A DNA stretch of 41,042 nucleotides from an uncultured Dechloromonas sp. (GTDB lineage: Bacteria; Pseudomonadota; Gammaproteobacteria; Burkholderiales; Rhodocyclaceae), in NCBI GenBank assembly GCA_937996725.1, contig CALKUR010000064.1, positions 1-41,042 on the forward strand, written 5' to 3'. Each line of letters opens with the position of its first letter. Within the stretch, counting starts at the first letter, position 1. The position numbers and the translations under genes are program-made. The notes under the pieces are model-generated. The model was not told the origin of the DNA, made no database searches, and was given only the letters and a program-made list of their open reading frames with translations. Positions 1-8,930 of this stretch are shown here, piece by piece.

Positions 1-1218
1 GTGCTCGATCCAGAAGCCAGCCGCGCCGCGCGAGTAGTCGCCATTCACATAGTTGACGCCCTGACCGAGCAGCTCGGTAATGAGCAAGCCGCGCCCCATG
101 GTTTTCATCAATGCCGGCAGATCGGCATGGCCGCCGCGCACATCGCGCATGAAGAGGTTATGGCTGCCACCGCCATTGGCGGTGGGCGCCATGCCCAACT
201 TGCGCGCCGAATAGACCGAGAGAAAATAGCCGTTGAGAATGCCATCGCGAATCACGTCACGATCCTGCGTTGGCAAGCCATCGCCATCAAAAGGCGCACT
301 CGATTGACCACCAGGTAACAACGGGCGCTCTTCAAGCACAACAAATTCCGGGAGGATTTTCTGACCCAACGCCCCCTCCAGGAACGAGCTCTTGCGATAC
401 AGTGCGCCGCCCGAGGCTGCGTGCACCACATTGCCGACAATGGTCGACGCAATCGGTGCTTCAAAAATCACCGGCACTTCACCTGTCGGGCACTGACGAG
501 CGCCCAGGCGGGCAGCAGCACGCTGCGCGGCTTTGAGGCCAATCTCGGCGACCGGTGGCAGGTGCGCCGCATTGCGCACGGATTCATACCAATCGTCACG
601 CTGCATGCCGCCATGTTCGTCAGCGGCAATCAGCGCACACCCCACGCTGTGTCGGCTAGTGGGGTAACCGGCCATAAAGCCCAGGCTATTGGCCATAATG
701 AAGTGACCCTGATGCGTCGACACCGAAGCCCCTTCGGAATTCTGAATCACGGGCCCCAAGGCCAAACCTGCCGCCTCGCATTCGCGCGCCAAGTTCACTG
801 CCATCTCGACCGAAGGGGTCCAGGGGTGAAACAGATCCAGATCGGGCACCGGGCCCAGCATGAGCTGTTCGACTTCAGGTAAACCCGCACAGGGGTCTTC
901 TGCGGTAAAACGGGCAATATCCAATGCCGCACGCACCGTGGCCTGCAAGGCCTCACGCGAAAAATCGCTGGTGGACGCATAACCCTTGCGCTGCCCCAGG
1001 TAAATCGTGACACCAATCTGTTTGTCACGATGATGTTCGATCGTTTCGACCTCGCCCTGCCGCACATTGACGCTTTGACCAAAGCCTTCGGAGATCTCAA
1101 CTTCCGACGCTGTGGCACCGCCGGCACGGGCGATCGTGAGCAGATCATCGGCAATCTTGATCAGCGCCTCGCGGCTGTGGGCAAAGAGGTGTTCGTCAGC
1201 AGACAGGTGATTGGTCAT
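1..1218 (-). CDS. pmbA: PmbA/TldE metalloprotease-like protein, C-terminus cut by window edge
   Basis: Open reading frame on the minus strand from an ATG at 1218 with no stop before base 1, so 406 codons are visible. The family is usually about 450 residues, so roughly 45 C-terminal residues lie outside. The protein has the TldD/PmbA pattern: an N-terminal segment ending in a QGEVE stretch, a central GHFIMANSLGF region, and a glycine-rich C-terminal part with NGGGSHNLFM and RGAAGFWIE. In E. coli, PmbA (TldE) pairs with TldD, matures microcin B17 and degrades CcdA; TldD carries the zinc site and PmbA lacks it. The gene is divergent from darP, with a 78-base shared upstream region. The neighbourhood pmbA-darP is common in betaproteobacteria and gammaproteobacteria. 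Function in this organism is inferred from family only. Confidence 0.93.
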   Translation of the reverse strand, partial: MTNHLSADEHLFAHSREALIKIADDLLTIARAGGATASEVEISEGFGQSVNVRQGEVETIEHHRDKQIGVTIYLGQRKGYASTSDFSREALQATVRAALDIARFTAEDPCAGLPEVEQLMLGPVPDLDLFHPWTPSVEMAVNLARECEAAGLALGPVIQNSEGASVSTHQGHFIMANSLGFMAGYPTSRHSVGCALIAADEHGGMQRDDWYESVRNAAHLPPVAEIGLKAAQRAAARLGARQCPTGEVPVIFEAPIASTIVGNVVHAASGGALYRKSSFLEGALGQKILPEFVVLEERPLLPGGQSSAPFDGDGLPTQDRDVIRDGILNGYFLSVYSARKLGMAPTANGGGSHNLFMRDVRGGHADLPALMKTMGRGLLITELLGQGVNYVNGDYSRGAAGFWIEH

Positions 1219-1259
1219 GAATTAGGGCAAGGTTCAGCAAGCATTGATCGGGTGGTTGG

Positions 1260-1265
1260 TATGAT
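1260..1265 (+). promoter_or_regulatory. candidate -10 box of darP
   Basis: TATGAT lies 31 bases before the chosen darP start, in the divergent pmbA/darP spacer. No good -35 hexamer is visible 16-18 bases upstream, so this is a weak call based on the -10 and position alone. Confidence 0.3.
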
Positions 1266-1296
1266 AGCGGCAAACCGCAACACCACCGAACCCGTC

Positions 1297-1911
1297 ATGC
1301 CATTTCATCCCACCAAACCGCCCAGCCACTTCCACACCCGTCAGGGGCAGGAGGTCGTCAATGCCGAGCCGCCTCCGATGACCGAAAGCCGTCGTCGCAG
1401 CAAGACCAAGGCCAAGGAAGAGGTGGAAATGCTGCAGGATTTGGGCAAACGTCTGGTCGGCGTTGGCAATGACCGGCTGAAGAAAGTGGACATTCCTGAA
1501 TCACTACGCGATGCGGTGCTGGAAGCCAAGAAAATCACCTCCCATGGCGCACTTCGCCGTCAGATGCAGTACATCGGCAAGCTGATGCGTGACGTCGACA
1601 CCGACCCGATTCAGGAAATGCTCGATGAGCTCGACGGCATTTCGAACAAAGCCAACGCCCGCTTTCACGCACTGGAAAAACTGCGGGATCGGTTGATCGC
1701 CGACGAGGGCGTGATCACCACGTTGAAAAACGACTATCCGGATCTGGATGTGAGCGCCTTACGCACTTTGCGTCGTAATGCCATCAAGGAACAGGCCGAG
1801 CAGAAGCCGCCCAAGGCTTACCGGGCGATCTTCCAGTTGCTCAAAAGCCTGGCATCGGCCGAAGCGGAGACGCCCGACGCCACTGATGGGGCCGAGGACG
1901 ACGACGCTTAA
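1297..1911 (+). CDS. darP: DarP (YjgA, DUF615) 50S ribosome assembly factor
   Basis: A 204-residue protein of the YjgA/DUF615 family. In E. coli, DarP associates with late 50S precursors and promotes maturation of the large subunit, acting in the cytoplasm. The match rests on the conserved DLGKRLV segment, the IPESLRDAVLEAKKI stretch, the LRRQMQYIGKLMR motif around residues 85-97 and the LRTLRRNAIKEQ segment near residue 162. The reading frame is open further upstream (to 1030), but that part is antisense to pmbA, so I start at the ATG at 1297, just behind the TATGAT box. The C-terminus is an acidic tail (EDDDA). Its stop codon overlaps the stop of the convergent M17 peptidase gene by two bases, leaving no room for a separate terminator. 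Confidence 0.93.
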   Translation: MPFHPTKPPSHFHTRQGQEVVNAEPPPMTESRRRSKTKAKEEVEMLQDLGKRLVGVGNDRLKKVDIPESLRDAVLEAKKITSHGALRRQMQYIGKLMRDVDTDPIQEMLDELDGISNKANARFHALEKLRDRLIADEGVITTLKNDYPDLDVSALRTLRRNAIKEQAEQKPPKAYRAIFQLLKSLASAEAETPDATDGAEDDDA

Positions 1912-3548
1912 GGGCTTTGCGTCAGATCGCGTAAGAACTGCAACGCCAGCGCGGCACCAAAACCCGTCGTTTCCGTACCCACGGCACCCAAGCCACCTTT
2001 GCAGCTAGCGGCCGATAGGTCAACGTGTAACCACGGTTGGTCTCCGACAAACAGATTGAGGAAGCGCGCTGCCAGCGTGTGATCGGCTTCGCCATCCAGC
2101 GTGCACTGCTTCACATCGGCCACCTTGCTCTCGAGCGCACTGTCGTAGTCATCCGGCATGGCAAAGGCCATGACGCGTTCACCCGCCGCTTCACCGGCCA
2201 TCGCCAGCCGTAACGCATGGTCGGCATCGGTGGCAAAAAAGCCACTCATCCGATTGCCCAGTGCCATCGTCATGCTGCCGGTCAGTGTCGCGAAATCCAC
2301 CACGACATCCGGTTTGTTTTTTGCCGCCAGCGACAGCGTATCGACTAACACCATCCGGCCTTCGGCATCGGTGTGCACAATCTCGATCGTGAGACCGTTC
2401 ATCGCGGCAACGATATCGCCCTGGCAATAGGCACCGGGGCTAATATCATTGCGCGACAGCGCGAGCCAAGCATCGAGGCGCACCGGCAACTGCAACTGTG
2501 CTGCGGCGCGGATCACCGCCAACGCCGTCGCGGCACCCGCCATGTCTTCATGCATACCGGCCATGTACCGAGCCGGCTTCAGATTATGGCCACCGGTATC
2601 AAAACAGATACCTTTACCCACCAGGCTGACATGCGGCACCGATCGGGCTTTGGGGACATAGCTCAGATGTACGATGGCCGCATCCTGAATCGGACTTCCC
2701 TGCGCCACCGCCAGAAACGCACCCGCCTTCAATTTTTTAAGGCGTGGGATGTCATACACATCGGCCTTGATACCTGTGTCTTTGATGAGTTGCGGGATCA
2801 GCGCACGGAAACTACCCGGCGTCAGCTGGTTAGGCGGCAATACGCACAAAGCGCGCGTCAACAGGTTAGCGGCCGCTTTACGCCGCGCCCAATCCAAGTG
2901 GGCCACATAAGCCGAGCGCACGGTGGGCTTGACCGACGCCCCCACCCAAAAACGCAAGGTTCCTGCATCGGTCTGCCCAGGCACCCCTTTTTTCGCCGGC
3001 ACATCCGGGCGAACCGTTTTAGGCAAACTCACGCGATTGACGCATCCCACGTAGGCCGCATCTGCCAGAACTGTCCCAACGAAAGCGGTGCCGCCATCCA
3101 GTACGACGTCGACCCGGGTGGGACTCTCGGCCAGCAAAGGGGCAAGCGCCTCGCGCAATGCTTGCTGACGCTGGAAAACGCTGTCATCCAGATCAACGGC
3201 CAGCCAGCGAATCAGGCCGCCACCCGCCAAGGTGGCTTCGGGGATTAGCGCAGGCACAGGCATCTTGCCGCCACCCGCCGGTTTACGGCATAGCGCCTCG
3301 GCTTTTTTCCGGCGGCGCGCTAACGTTTCGCGCAGCGCGGCCGCGGCTGGCAATGTTGCCGGGATGGTGCCCCCGGCCAGCTTCTCGGCCGAAAAAAGCA
3401 CCAGCACGTGGCTGCAGGCCTGGAGCTCGCGGATGCCCGGATCGGCCGCCAGCAGCTTGAGTTCCGGCAAGTCAGCCAGCCAGCCGGCCGGTAGACTTTG
3501 GACGGTTTTAGCAAGGGTTGATTGCGGGGCGCTACGGGTGGCGGTCAT
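1908..3548 (-). CDS. M17 family leucyl-aminopeptidase-like protein
   Basis: 546 residues; the C-terminal half is a clear M17 metallopeptidase. The two-metal site can be read off: Lys312 and Asp317 in GKGICFDTGG, Asp335 in MHEDMAG, Asp394 and Glu396 in HTDAEGR, with the catalytic Arg398. A conserved ATLTGSMTMALGN follows. The family signature is normally NTDAEGR; here the first residue is His392. All metal ligands are kept, so an active cytosolic aminopeptidase is expected. The N-terminal 200 residues are poorly conserved, as usual in M17. The gene is convergent with darP (stops overlap) and divergent from thyA across 75 bases. It resembles the PepB-like or uncharacterised M17 branch more than classical PepA, which was a recognition-level judgement only, so I give no symbol. 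Confidence 0.9.
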   Translation of the reverse strand: MTATRSAPQSTLAKTVQSLPAGWLADLPELKLLAADPGIRELQACSHVLVLFSAEKLAGGTIPATLPAAAALRETLARRRKKAEALCRKPAGGGKMPVPALIPEATLAGGGLIRWLAVDLDDSVFQRQQALREALAPLLAESPTRVDVVLDGGTAFVGTVLADAAYVGCVNRVSLPKTVRPDVPAKKGVPGQTDAGTLRFWVGASVKPTVRSAYVAHLDWARRKAAANLLTRALCVLPPNQLTPGSFRALIPQLIKDTGIKADVYDIPRLKKLKAGAFLAVAQGSPIQDAAIVHLSYVPKARSVPHVSLVGKGICFDTGGHNLKPARYMAGMHEDMAGAATALAVIRAAAQLQLPVRLDAWLALSRNDISPGAYCQGDIVAAMNGLTIEIVHTDAEGRMVLVDTLSLAAKNKPDVVVDFATLTGSMTMALGNRMSGFFATDADHALRLAMAGEAAGERVMAFAMPDDYDSALESKVADVKQCTLDGEADHTLAARFLNLFVGDQPWLHVDLSAASCKGGLGAVGTETTGFGAALALQFLRDLTQSP

Positions 3549-3577
3549 GGCAGATAACTCGGCAAAGGTATGCGATC

Positions 3578-3583
3578 ATTATA
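3578..3583 (-). promoter_or_regulatory. candidate -10 box of the M17 peptidase gene
   Basis: On the minus strand this reads TATAAT, a perfect -10 hexamer, 29 bases before the ATG at 3548. The -35 position is poor (CTATTT at 17 bases). It lies in the divergent spacer with thyA. Confidence 0.4.
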
Positions 3584-3623
3584 GGGTTCGAATCCACGAA
3601 AAATAGGACAAACGGATTTCCGC

Positions 3624-4472
3624 ATGCAGACTTACCTGAACCTGATGCAACACGTGCTGGACCAAGGCCACGTCAAAACCGACCGCACGGGGACCGGTAC
3701 CCGATCAGTTTTTGGCTGGCAGATGCGTTTTGATCTGGAACAAGGCTTCCCGGTACTCACCACCAAAAAACTGCACCTGCGTTCGATCATTCATGAACTA
3801 CTGTGGTTTTTGCAAGGCAGCACCAACATTGCCTATCTGAAAGAGCACGGCGTCTCAATCTGGGACGACTGGGCCGACGAGAACGGTGAACTGGGCCCCG
3901 TCTACGGTAAACAGTGGCGTCGTTGGGAAACAGTCGTGCCGGGCAAAGACGGCACACCGCCGACCATCCGCACGATTGATCAGATCACACAACTCGTTGA
4001 AGGCCTGAAGAACAATCCGGATTCACGCCGTCATCTCGTCTGCGCCTGGAATCCCGGCGAAGTGGATCGTATGGCACTCCCACCGTGCCATGCGCTCTTT
4101 CAGTTCTACGTCGCGCCACCCGCACCAGGCGATGCCGATCAGCGCCCTCGTCTGTCATGCCAGCTTTACCAGCGCAGCGCCGACATCTTTCTCGGGGTGC
4201 CGTTCAACATCGCTTCCTATGCCCTGCTGACGATGATGATCGCCCAAGTCTGCGGCTACCGCCCCGGCGAGTTCATTCATACCTTGGGCGATGCCCACCT
4301 GTACAGTAACCACCTGGAGCAAGCGAAGCTGCAGTTGAGCCGTGAGACGCGCCAATTGCCTGTCATGCGGATCAATCCTGACGTCAAAGATCTGTTCGCC
4401 TTCCGCTTCGAAGACTTCACGCTGGAAGGCTACGATCCCCACCCGCACATTCCGGCACCCGTCGCCGTCTAA
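3624..4472 (+). CDS. thyA: thymidylate synthase
   Basis: 282 residues, somewhat longer than the 264 of E. coli ThyA because of an insertion around residues 103-113 (PGKDGTPP region) and another near the dimer region. It converts dUMP and 5,10-methylene-tetrahydrofolate to dTMP and dihydrofolate. Visible landmarks are DRTGTGTRSVFG at the N-terminus, the LLWFLQGSTNI helix, the catalytic nucleophile Cys155 in LPPCHALFQFYV, SCQLYQRSADIFLGVPFNIASYA and the C-terminal YDPHPHIPAPVAV. It is the first gene of a three-gene run; pgi begins 6 bases after its stop. The dihydrofolate it releases is the substrate of FolA, encoded two genes downstream, so co-expression makes sense. Confidence 0.98.
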   Translation: MQTYLNLMQHVLDQGHVKTDRTGTGTRSVFGWQMRFDLEQGFPVLTTKKLHLRSIIHELLWFLQGSTNIAYLKEHGVSIWDDWADENGELGPVYGKQWRRWETVVPGKDGTPPTIRTIDQITQLVEGLKNNPDSRRHLVCAWNPGEVDRMALPPCHALFQFYVAPPAPGDADQRPRLSCQLYQRSADIFLGVPFNIASYALLTMMIAQVCGYRPGEFIHTLGDAHLYSNHLEQAKLQLSRETRQLPVMRINPDVKDLFAFRFEDFTLEGYDPHPHIPAPVAV

Positions 4473-4478
4473 GCTGAC

Positions 4479-6119
4479 ATGGATATCACCAAAACGCCCG
4501 CCTGGTCGCGCCTCAGCGCAGCACGCGACCGTTTGGCGCAGGTGCATTTGCGCGAACTGTTCGCCAAGGACACGGATCGTTTCAAGCACTGTTCACGTCA
4601 GGCCGACGGTCTATTGCTGGACTTTTCGAAGCAACGACTAGACCAGGATGCCTTGAACCACCTCGTTGCGCTGGCCGAAGCGGCCGATGTCACCGGCTGG
4701 CGCGAACGACTGTTTGCCGGCGAGAAAATCAACGTGAGTGAAGAGCGTGCCGTTCTGCACCCAGCGCTGCGCCATCTGGATGACACGCCATTCCCATCAG
4801 TCAACGGCGATGTAATGCCGGATGTGCGCGCAGTCCGCCAGCAAATGGCCGCCATCGTCGAACAACTCCGCAGCGGTAACTGGAAGGGCTATAGCGGCGA
4901 CACCATTCGTCATGTCGTCAATATTGGTATCGGCGGTTCGGATCTGGGCCCGAAGATGGCGACGCGTGCCCTATCGGCTTTTGCACACCCCGGCCTGCAC
5001 GTCCATTACGTCTCCAATCTGGATGGCGCCCACATGGCACCGCTCTTGGAAACGCTGGATCCACGCAGTACGTTATTCATCATCGCCAGCAAGACCTTCA
5101 CCACGCAGGAAACGATGATCAATGCGGCCAGCGCCCGTAATTGGATGCTGGCGCACACGGGCTCAGAAGAAGCTTTGGCCAAACACTTCATCGCCGTCTC
5201 GGCGCATCCGGAACGTGCGGCCGAGTTCGGCATTCCACCCGCTCAGGTCTTGCCGATGTGGGACTGGGTCGGTGGCCGCTATTCCCTATGGTCGGCCGTT
5301 GGCCTGCCGTTGGCTGTCAGCATCGGCATGAGTGGTTTCGAGCGCCTACTCGCCGGCGCACAGGCCATGGATCAACATTTCCGCAACACGCCGCTCAAAG
5401 ACAACCTACCCGTCTTACTGGCGTTGCTCGGCATCTGGAATACCAACTTCCTCGGTGCCCATACTTCGGCCATCGTGCCGTACAACGAATCGCTGCGCCA
5501 TCTGCCGGGCTACCTGCAACAGCTGGAGATGGAATCGAACGGTAAAACCGTTAACCGCGACGGCCAACCGCTGACCAGCCCGGCCAACCCCATCGTCTGG
5601 GGCGAGATCGGCGCTAACGGCCAACATGCCTTCTTCCAGCTACTGCACCAAGGTGGCTGGCTGGTGCCTTGCGACTTTATCGCCACCGCACTGAGCGACT
5701 ATCCGCTACCGGGCCACCAGGCTCCATTGCTCGCCAACTGCTTCGCCCAGAGTGCCGCACTGGCCTTTGGCAAAACCGAAGCTGAAGCCCGCAACGAGTT
5801 GGAGGCTGCGGGTCTGCCAGCCGCACAGCGCGATGCGCTGCTGCCGCACAAGGTCTTTGCCGGCAACCAGCCGTCGACCACGCTGCTGCTGCCGCGTCTG
5901 GATCCCTATCACCTCGGCCTACTACTCGCACTCTACGAGCACAAGGTCTTCGTGCAAGGTGTGATCTGGGGCATTAACTCCTTTGACCAGTGGGGCGTTG
6001 AACTGGGCAAGCAACTGGCGTCACGCGTCTTGCCCGTGCTGAATGGCGAAGCCTCGAAGGATGCACTTGACGCTTCAACCCGCGGCCTCATCGACTGGAC
6101 GCAAACGACGCATGGCTGA
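4479..6119 (+). CDS. pgi: glucose-6-phosphate isomerase
   Basis: 546 residues, the normal bacterial length. It interconverts glucose-6-phosphate and fructose-6-phosphate in glycolysis and gluconeogenesis. Signatures: IGIGGSDLGPKMATRAL, SKTFTTQETM, the family pattern DWVGGRYSLWSAVGLP, the MESNGK segment with the catalytic glutamate, and the C-terminal LLALYEHKVFVQGVIWGINS block with the conserved lysine in the following VELGKQLA. It sits between thyA (6-base gap) and folA (8-base overlap), so it is almost certainly co-transcribed with them. A sugar isomerase inside a folate/thymidylate operon is metabolically odd; I see no sequence sign of recent insertion, since codon use and base composition match the neighbours. 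Confidence 0.98.
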   Translation: MDITKTPAWSRLSAARDRLAQVHLRELFAKDTDRFKHCSRQADGLLLDFSKQRLDQDALNHLVALAEAADVTGWRERLFAGEKINVSEERAVLHPALRHLDDTPFPSVNGDVMPDVRAVRQQMAAIVEQLRSGNWKGYSGDTIRHVVNIGIGGSDLGPKMATRALSAFAHPGLHVHYVSNLDGAHMAPLLETLDPRSTLFIIASKTFTTQETMINAASARNWMLAHTGSEEALAKHFIAVSAHPERAAEFGIPPAQVLPMWDWVGGRYSLWSAVGLPLAVSIGMSGFERLLAGAQAMDQHFRNTPLKDNLPVLLALLGIWNTNFLGAHTSAIVPYNESLRHLPGYLQQLEMESNGKTVNRDGQPLTSPANPIVWGEIGANGQHAFFQLLHQGGWLVPCDFIATALSDYPLPGHQAPLLANCFAQSAALAFGKTEAEARNELEAAGLPAAQRDALLPHKVFAGNQPSTTLLLPRLDPYHLGLLLALYEHKVFVQGVIWGINSFDQWGVELGKQLASRVLPVLNGEASKDALDASTRGLIDWTQTTHG

Positions 6120-6615
6120 AACGATTGTCCCGAATCTGGCGCTCATCGTTGCCGTTGCCCGCAATGGCATTATTGGTTGCACGAATGAAGAGGGTCGTGG
6201 GGCCCTGCCTTGGCATCTCCCCGAAGACCTGAAGCACTTCAAGGAAACCACCAGTGGCCACCCCATCATCATGGGCCGCAAAACCTGGGAGTCACTGGGT
6301 CGACCGCTACCGAATCGCCGCAATATGGTCATCACGCGCCAGACGGATTACACGGCTACAGGTGCCGAAGTATTCGGCAGTTTGCCGGAAGCACTGGCTG
6401 CGATCGGTGAGGACACCGCTTACATCATCGGTGGTGCCGAGCTCTATCGTCAGGCGCTGCCTTTGGCAGCCACGCTCATCATTACCGAAATCGGCATTGA
6501 TGCTGCAGGCGATACCGTTTTTCCAGAGATTGATACCCGCTGGACCGAAGTGTCACGCCAGCCGCACACGAGTGCGACCGGCCTCCCCTACGCCTTTGTG
6601 ACCTATCAGCGCTGA
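6112..6615 (+). CDS. folA: dihydrofolate reductase
   Basis: 167 residues. It reduces dihydrofolate to tetrahydrofolate with NADPH, regenerating the cofactor consumed by ThyA. Landmarks are LIVAVARNGIIG, the substrate and Met20-loop region ending in ALPWHLPEDLKHFKETT with the conserved Trp and the acidic residue after LPE, IIMGRKTWESLGRPLPNRRN (NADPH-binding) and YIIGGAELYRQALP. A four-residue insertion (NEEG) lengthens the Met20 loop compared with E. coli FolA. I place the start at the ATG at 6112, which overlaps the last 8 bases of pgi and suggests translational coupling; the frame is open further upstream but that would run deep into pgi. It is convergent with the decarboxylase gene. Confidence 0.97.
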   Translation: MAETIVPNLALIVAVARNGIIGCTNEEGRGALPWHLPEDLKHFKETTSGHPIIMGRKTWESLGRPLPNRRNMVITRQTDYTATGAEVFGSLPEALAAIGEDTAYIIGGAELYRQALPLAATLIITEIGIDAAGDTVFPEIDTRWTEVSRQPHTSATGLPYAFVTYQR

Positions 6616-6631
6616 ACGTTCTGCTCAGCGC
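6609..6631. terminator. short hairpin between convergent folA and decarboxylase genes
   Basis: GCGCTGA and TCAGCGC form a perfect 7-bp stem around a 9-base loop; the left arm includes the folA stop codon. There is no T-run on either side, so it is a weak bidirectional terminator at best. Confidence 0.35.
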
Positions 6632-6637
6632 CGCCAA

Positions 6638-8875
6638 TCAACGTACACAATCCACGTAATAGGCAGTCTTACCGTCTTGCTCGCCTTTAACGAGGCCATG
6701 CACGTCCGTTTCAAAACCCGGGAATCGTTCGTTGAACTCGCGCGCGAATTGCAGATAGTTCACGATCGTTTTATTGAAACGCTCTCCCGGGATCAGCAAC
6801 GGAATCCCCGGCGGATAGGGCGTCACCAACATGGCGGTAATCCGGCCTTCCAGATCGTCGATGGCCACGCGTTCGATTTCGCGGTGCGCCATCTTGGCGA
6901 AGGCATCAGCCGGACGCATGGCCGGCACCATATCCGACAGATACATCTCGGTCGTCAGGCGCGCCACATCGTTCTTCTTGTACACATCGTGGATCTGTTG
7001 GCAGAGATCGCGCAAGCCGACGCGCTCGTAACGCGGGTGCTTCTGACAGAACTCCGGCAGCACCTTCCATAGCGGCTGGTTCTTGTCGTAGTCGTCTTTG
7101 AACTGCTGCAACTCCGTCACCATCGTGTTCCAACGGCCCTTGGTAATGCCGATCGTGAACATAATAAAAAAGGAATACAGGCCGCACTTTTCGACGATCA
7201 CGCCGTGCTCGGCCAAATACTTGGTCACGATCGCCGCCGGAATACCGATGTCTTCCGAGAAAGCACCATCCACATCGAGCCCCGGGGTGATGATGGTCGC
7301 TTTGATCGGGTCGAGCATATTGAAGCCATCGGCCAACTGACCGAAACCATGCCAGCGTTCGCCCGGCTTCAGCATCCAGCTCTCGCGTTCCTCGATGCCT
7401 TCTTCTGACAGGTCATCCGGGCCCCAGACCTTGAACCACCAACCCTCGCCCCACTCTTCGTCGACCTTGCGCATGGCGCGGCGGAAGTCGAGCGCTTCGG
7501 CAATCGACTCTTCCACCAGCGCAGGACCGCCCGGCTCTTCCATCATGGCGGCGGCGACGTCGCACGAGGCGATAATCGCGTATTGCGGTGAGGTCGAGGT
7601 ATGCATCAGATAGGCTTCGTTGAATACGTCGCGATCCAGCTTACGATCATCCGAATCCTGCACCAGGATCTGCGAGGCCTGACTCAGGCCGGCCAGCAGT
7701 TTGTGCGTTGACTGCGTCGAGAAGACCATCGACTCTTTACAACGCGGACGGTCAGCACCGATGGCATGGTAATCACCGTAGAAATCGTGGAAGGCCGCAT
7801 GCGGCAGCCACGCTTCGTCGAAGTGCAGCGTATCGATCTTGCCGTCAAGCATCTCTTTGATTTCTTCGACGTTGTAGAGAATGCCGTCGTAGGTCGACTG
7901 GGTAATCGTCAGCACGCGAGGCTTGGCGCCCTTATCGGCAATGAACGGATTGGCGGCGATCTTCTTCTGGATGCTTTCCCAGGAAAACTCGCTCTTCGGA
8001 ATCGGACCGATAATGCCGAAGTTGTTGCGAGTCGGCATCAGAAATACCGGGATCGCACCCGTCATGATGATCGAGTGGAGCACCGACTTATGGCAGTTAC
8101 GATCCACGACCACAATGTCACCCGGTGCCACCGTCGAGTGCCAAACGATTTTGTTCGACGTCGAGGTCCCGTTGGTCACGAAATACAGGTGATCACAGTT
8201 GAAAATGCGCGCCGCATTACGCTCCGACGCGGCGACCGGACCGGTGTGATCCAGCAGCTGACCAAGCTCTTCTACGGCGTTACAGACGTCGGCGCGCAGC
8301 ATGTTTTCACCGAAGAACTGGTGGAACATCTGACCGACCGGGCTCTTAAGAAACGCGACGCCGCCCGAGTGGCCGGGGCAGTGCCACGAGTAGGATCCAT
8401 CGGCGGCGTAATGCGTCAACGCACGGAAGAACGGCGGCGGCAGCGCGTCTAGGTAAGCCTTGGCTTCGCGTACAACGTTGCGGGCAATAAACTCCGGCGT
8501 GTCTTCGTACATATGAATGAAGCCGTGCAACTCGCGCAAAATGTCATTCGGAATATGGCGCGAGGTCCGAGTTTCGCCGTGCAGAAAAATCGGGATATCC
8601 GCATTCTTATAGCGGATCTCTTCGACGAAGGCACGCAGCTCGGCAATGGTTTGCTCTTCCTGATTCAAGAGCTCTTCGTCATCCACCGACAAAATGAAGG
8701 CTGAGGCGCGACTCTGCTGCTGCGCAAACGAGGTCAGGTCACCATAGCTCGTGACGCCCAGAACCTCCATGCCCTCCTTCTCGATCGCTTCGGCCAGGGC
8801 GCGAATCCCCAAACCAGATGCGTTCTCGGAACGGAAGTCTTCGTCAATGATGATGATCGGAAAGTGAAATTTCAT
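6638..8875 (-). CDS. PLP-dependent Orn/Lys/Arg decarboxylase, AdiA-like
   Basis: 745 residues, the size of inducible basic amino-acid decarboxylases (AdiA about 755). Three regions are visible: an N-terminal wing (residues 1-130, receiver-like, starting FHFPIIIIDED), the aspartate-aminotransferase-fold PLP core, and a C-terminal domain from about 600 onward. The core holds the cofactor site with TLHFDEAWLPHAAFHDFY and the Schiff-base lysine near residue 392 in STQSTHKLLAGLSQAS. Details such as the MHTSTSPQYAIIASCDVA block are closer to AdiA (arginine) than to LdcC/CadA, but the substrate cannot be fixed from sequence alone. It decarboxylates a basic amino acid to a polyamine, consuming a proton, so roles in polyamine supply or acid resistance are possible. 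A Shine-Dalgarno AGGAG precedes the ATG. It lies downstream of dcd, behind a strong hairpin. Confidence 0.92.
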   Translation of the reverse strand: MKFHFPIIIIDEDFRSENASGLGIRALAEAIEKEGMEVLGVTSYGDLTSFAQQQSRASAFILSVDDEELLNQEEQTIAELRAFVEEIRYKNADIPIFLHGETRTSRHIPNDILRELHGFIHMYEDTPEFIARNVVREAKAYLDALPPPFFRALTHYAADGSYSWHCPGHSGGVAFLKSPVGQMFHQFFGENMLRADVCNAVEELGQLLDHTGPVAASERNAARIFNCDHLYFVTNGTSTSNKIVWHSTVAPGDIVVVDRNCHKSVLHSIIMTGAIPVFLMPTRNNFGIIGPIPKSEFSWESIQKKIAANPFIADKGAKPRVLTITQSTYDGILYNVEEIKEMLDGKIDTLHFDEAWLPHAAFHDFYGDYHAIGADRPRCKESMVFSTQSTHKLLAGLSQASQILVQDSDDRKLDRDVFNEAYLMHTSTSPQYAIIASCDVAAAMMEEPGGPALVEESIAEALDFRRAMRKVDEEWGEGWWFKVWGPDDLSEEGIEERESWMLKPGERWHGFGQLADGFNMLDPIKATIITPGLDVDGAFSEDIGIPAAIVTKYLAEHGVIVEKCGLYSFFIMFTIGITKGRWNTMVTELQQFKDDYDKNQPLWKVLPEFCQKHPRYERVGLRDLCQQIHDVYKKNDVARLTTEMYLSDMVPAMRPADAFAKMAHREIERVAIDDLEGRITAMLVTPYPPGIPLLIPGERFNKTIVNYLQFAREFNERFPGFETDVHGLVKGEQDGKTAYYVDCVR

Positions 8876-8899
8876 GGCAACTCCTGGCCCAGAAAGAAC

Positions 8900-8930
8900 T
8901 TCCGCGTGCCGGCAAGCCGGTCACGCGGAA
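8900..8930 (-). terminator. nested hairpin between dcd and the decarboxylase gene
   Basis: TTCCGCGTG (8900-8908) pairs perfectly with CACGCGGAA (8922-8930); inside, CCGG pairs with CCGG around a CAAG loop, with one bulged T. On the minus strand it is followed by GTTCTTTCT, a modest T-rich tail. It may terminate dcd transcripts or be part of the decarboxylase leader, about 25 bases from its ATG. Confidence 0.6.

Noticed and set aside
2373..3248. 291-codon plus-strand frame opposite the M17 peptidase
   Set aside because: Arg/His-rich shadow frame without domain or ribosome site; the minus-strand M17 gene explains the region.
3581..3600. tRNA T-arm-like string GGTTCGAATCC in the M17/thyA spacer
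   Set aside because: The flanking stems do not pair, and no acceptor, anticodon arm or CCA follows. It is probably chance.
7766..8452. 228-codon plus-strand frame opposite the decarboxylase
   Set aside because: Lies inside the conserved PLP-binding core of the decarboxylase on the other strand; no family match.
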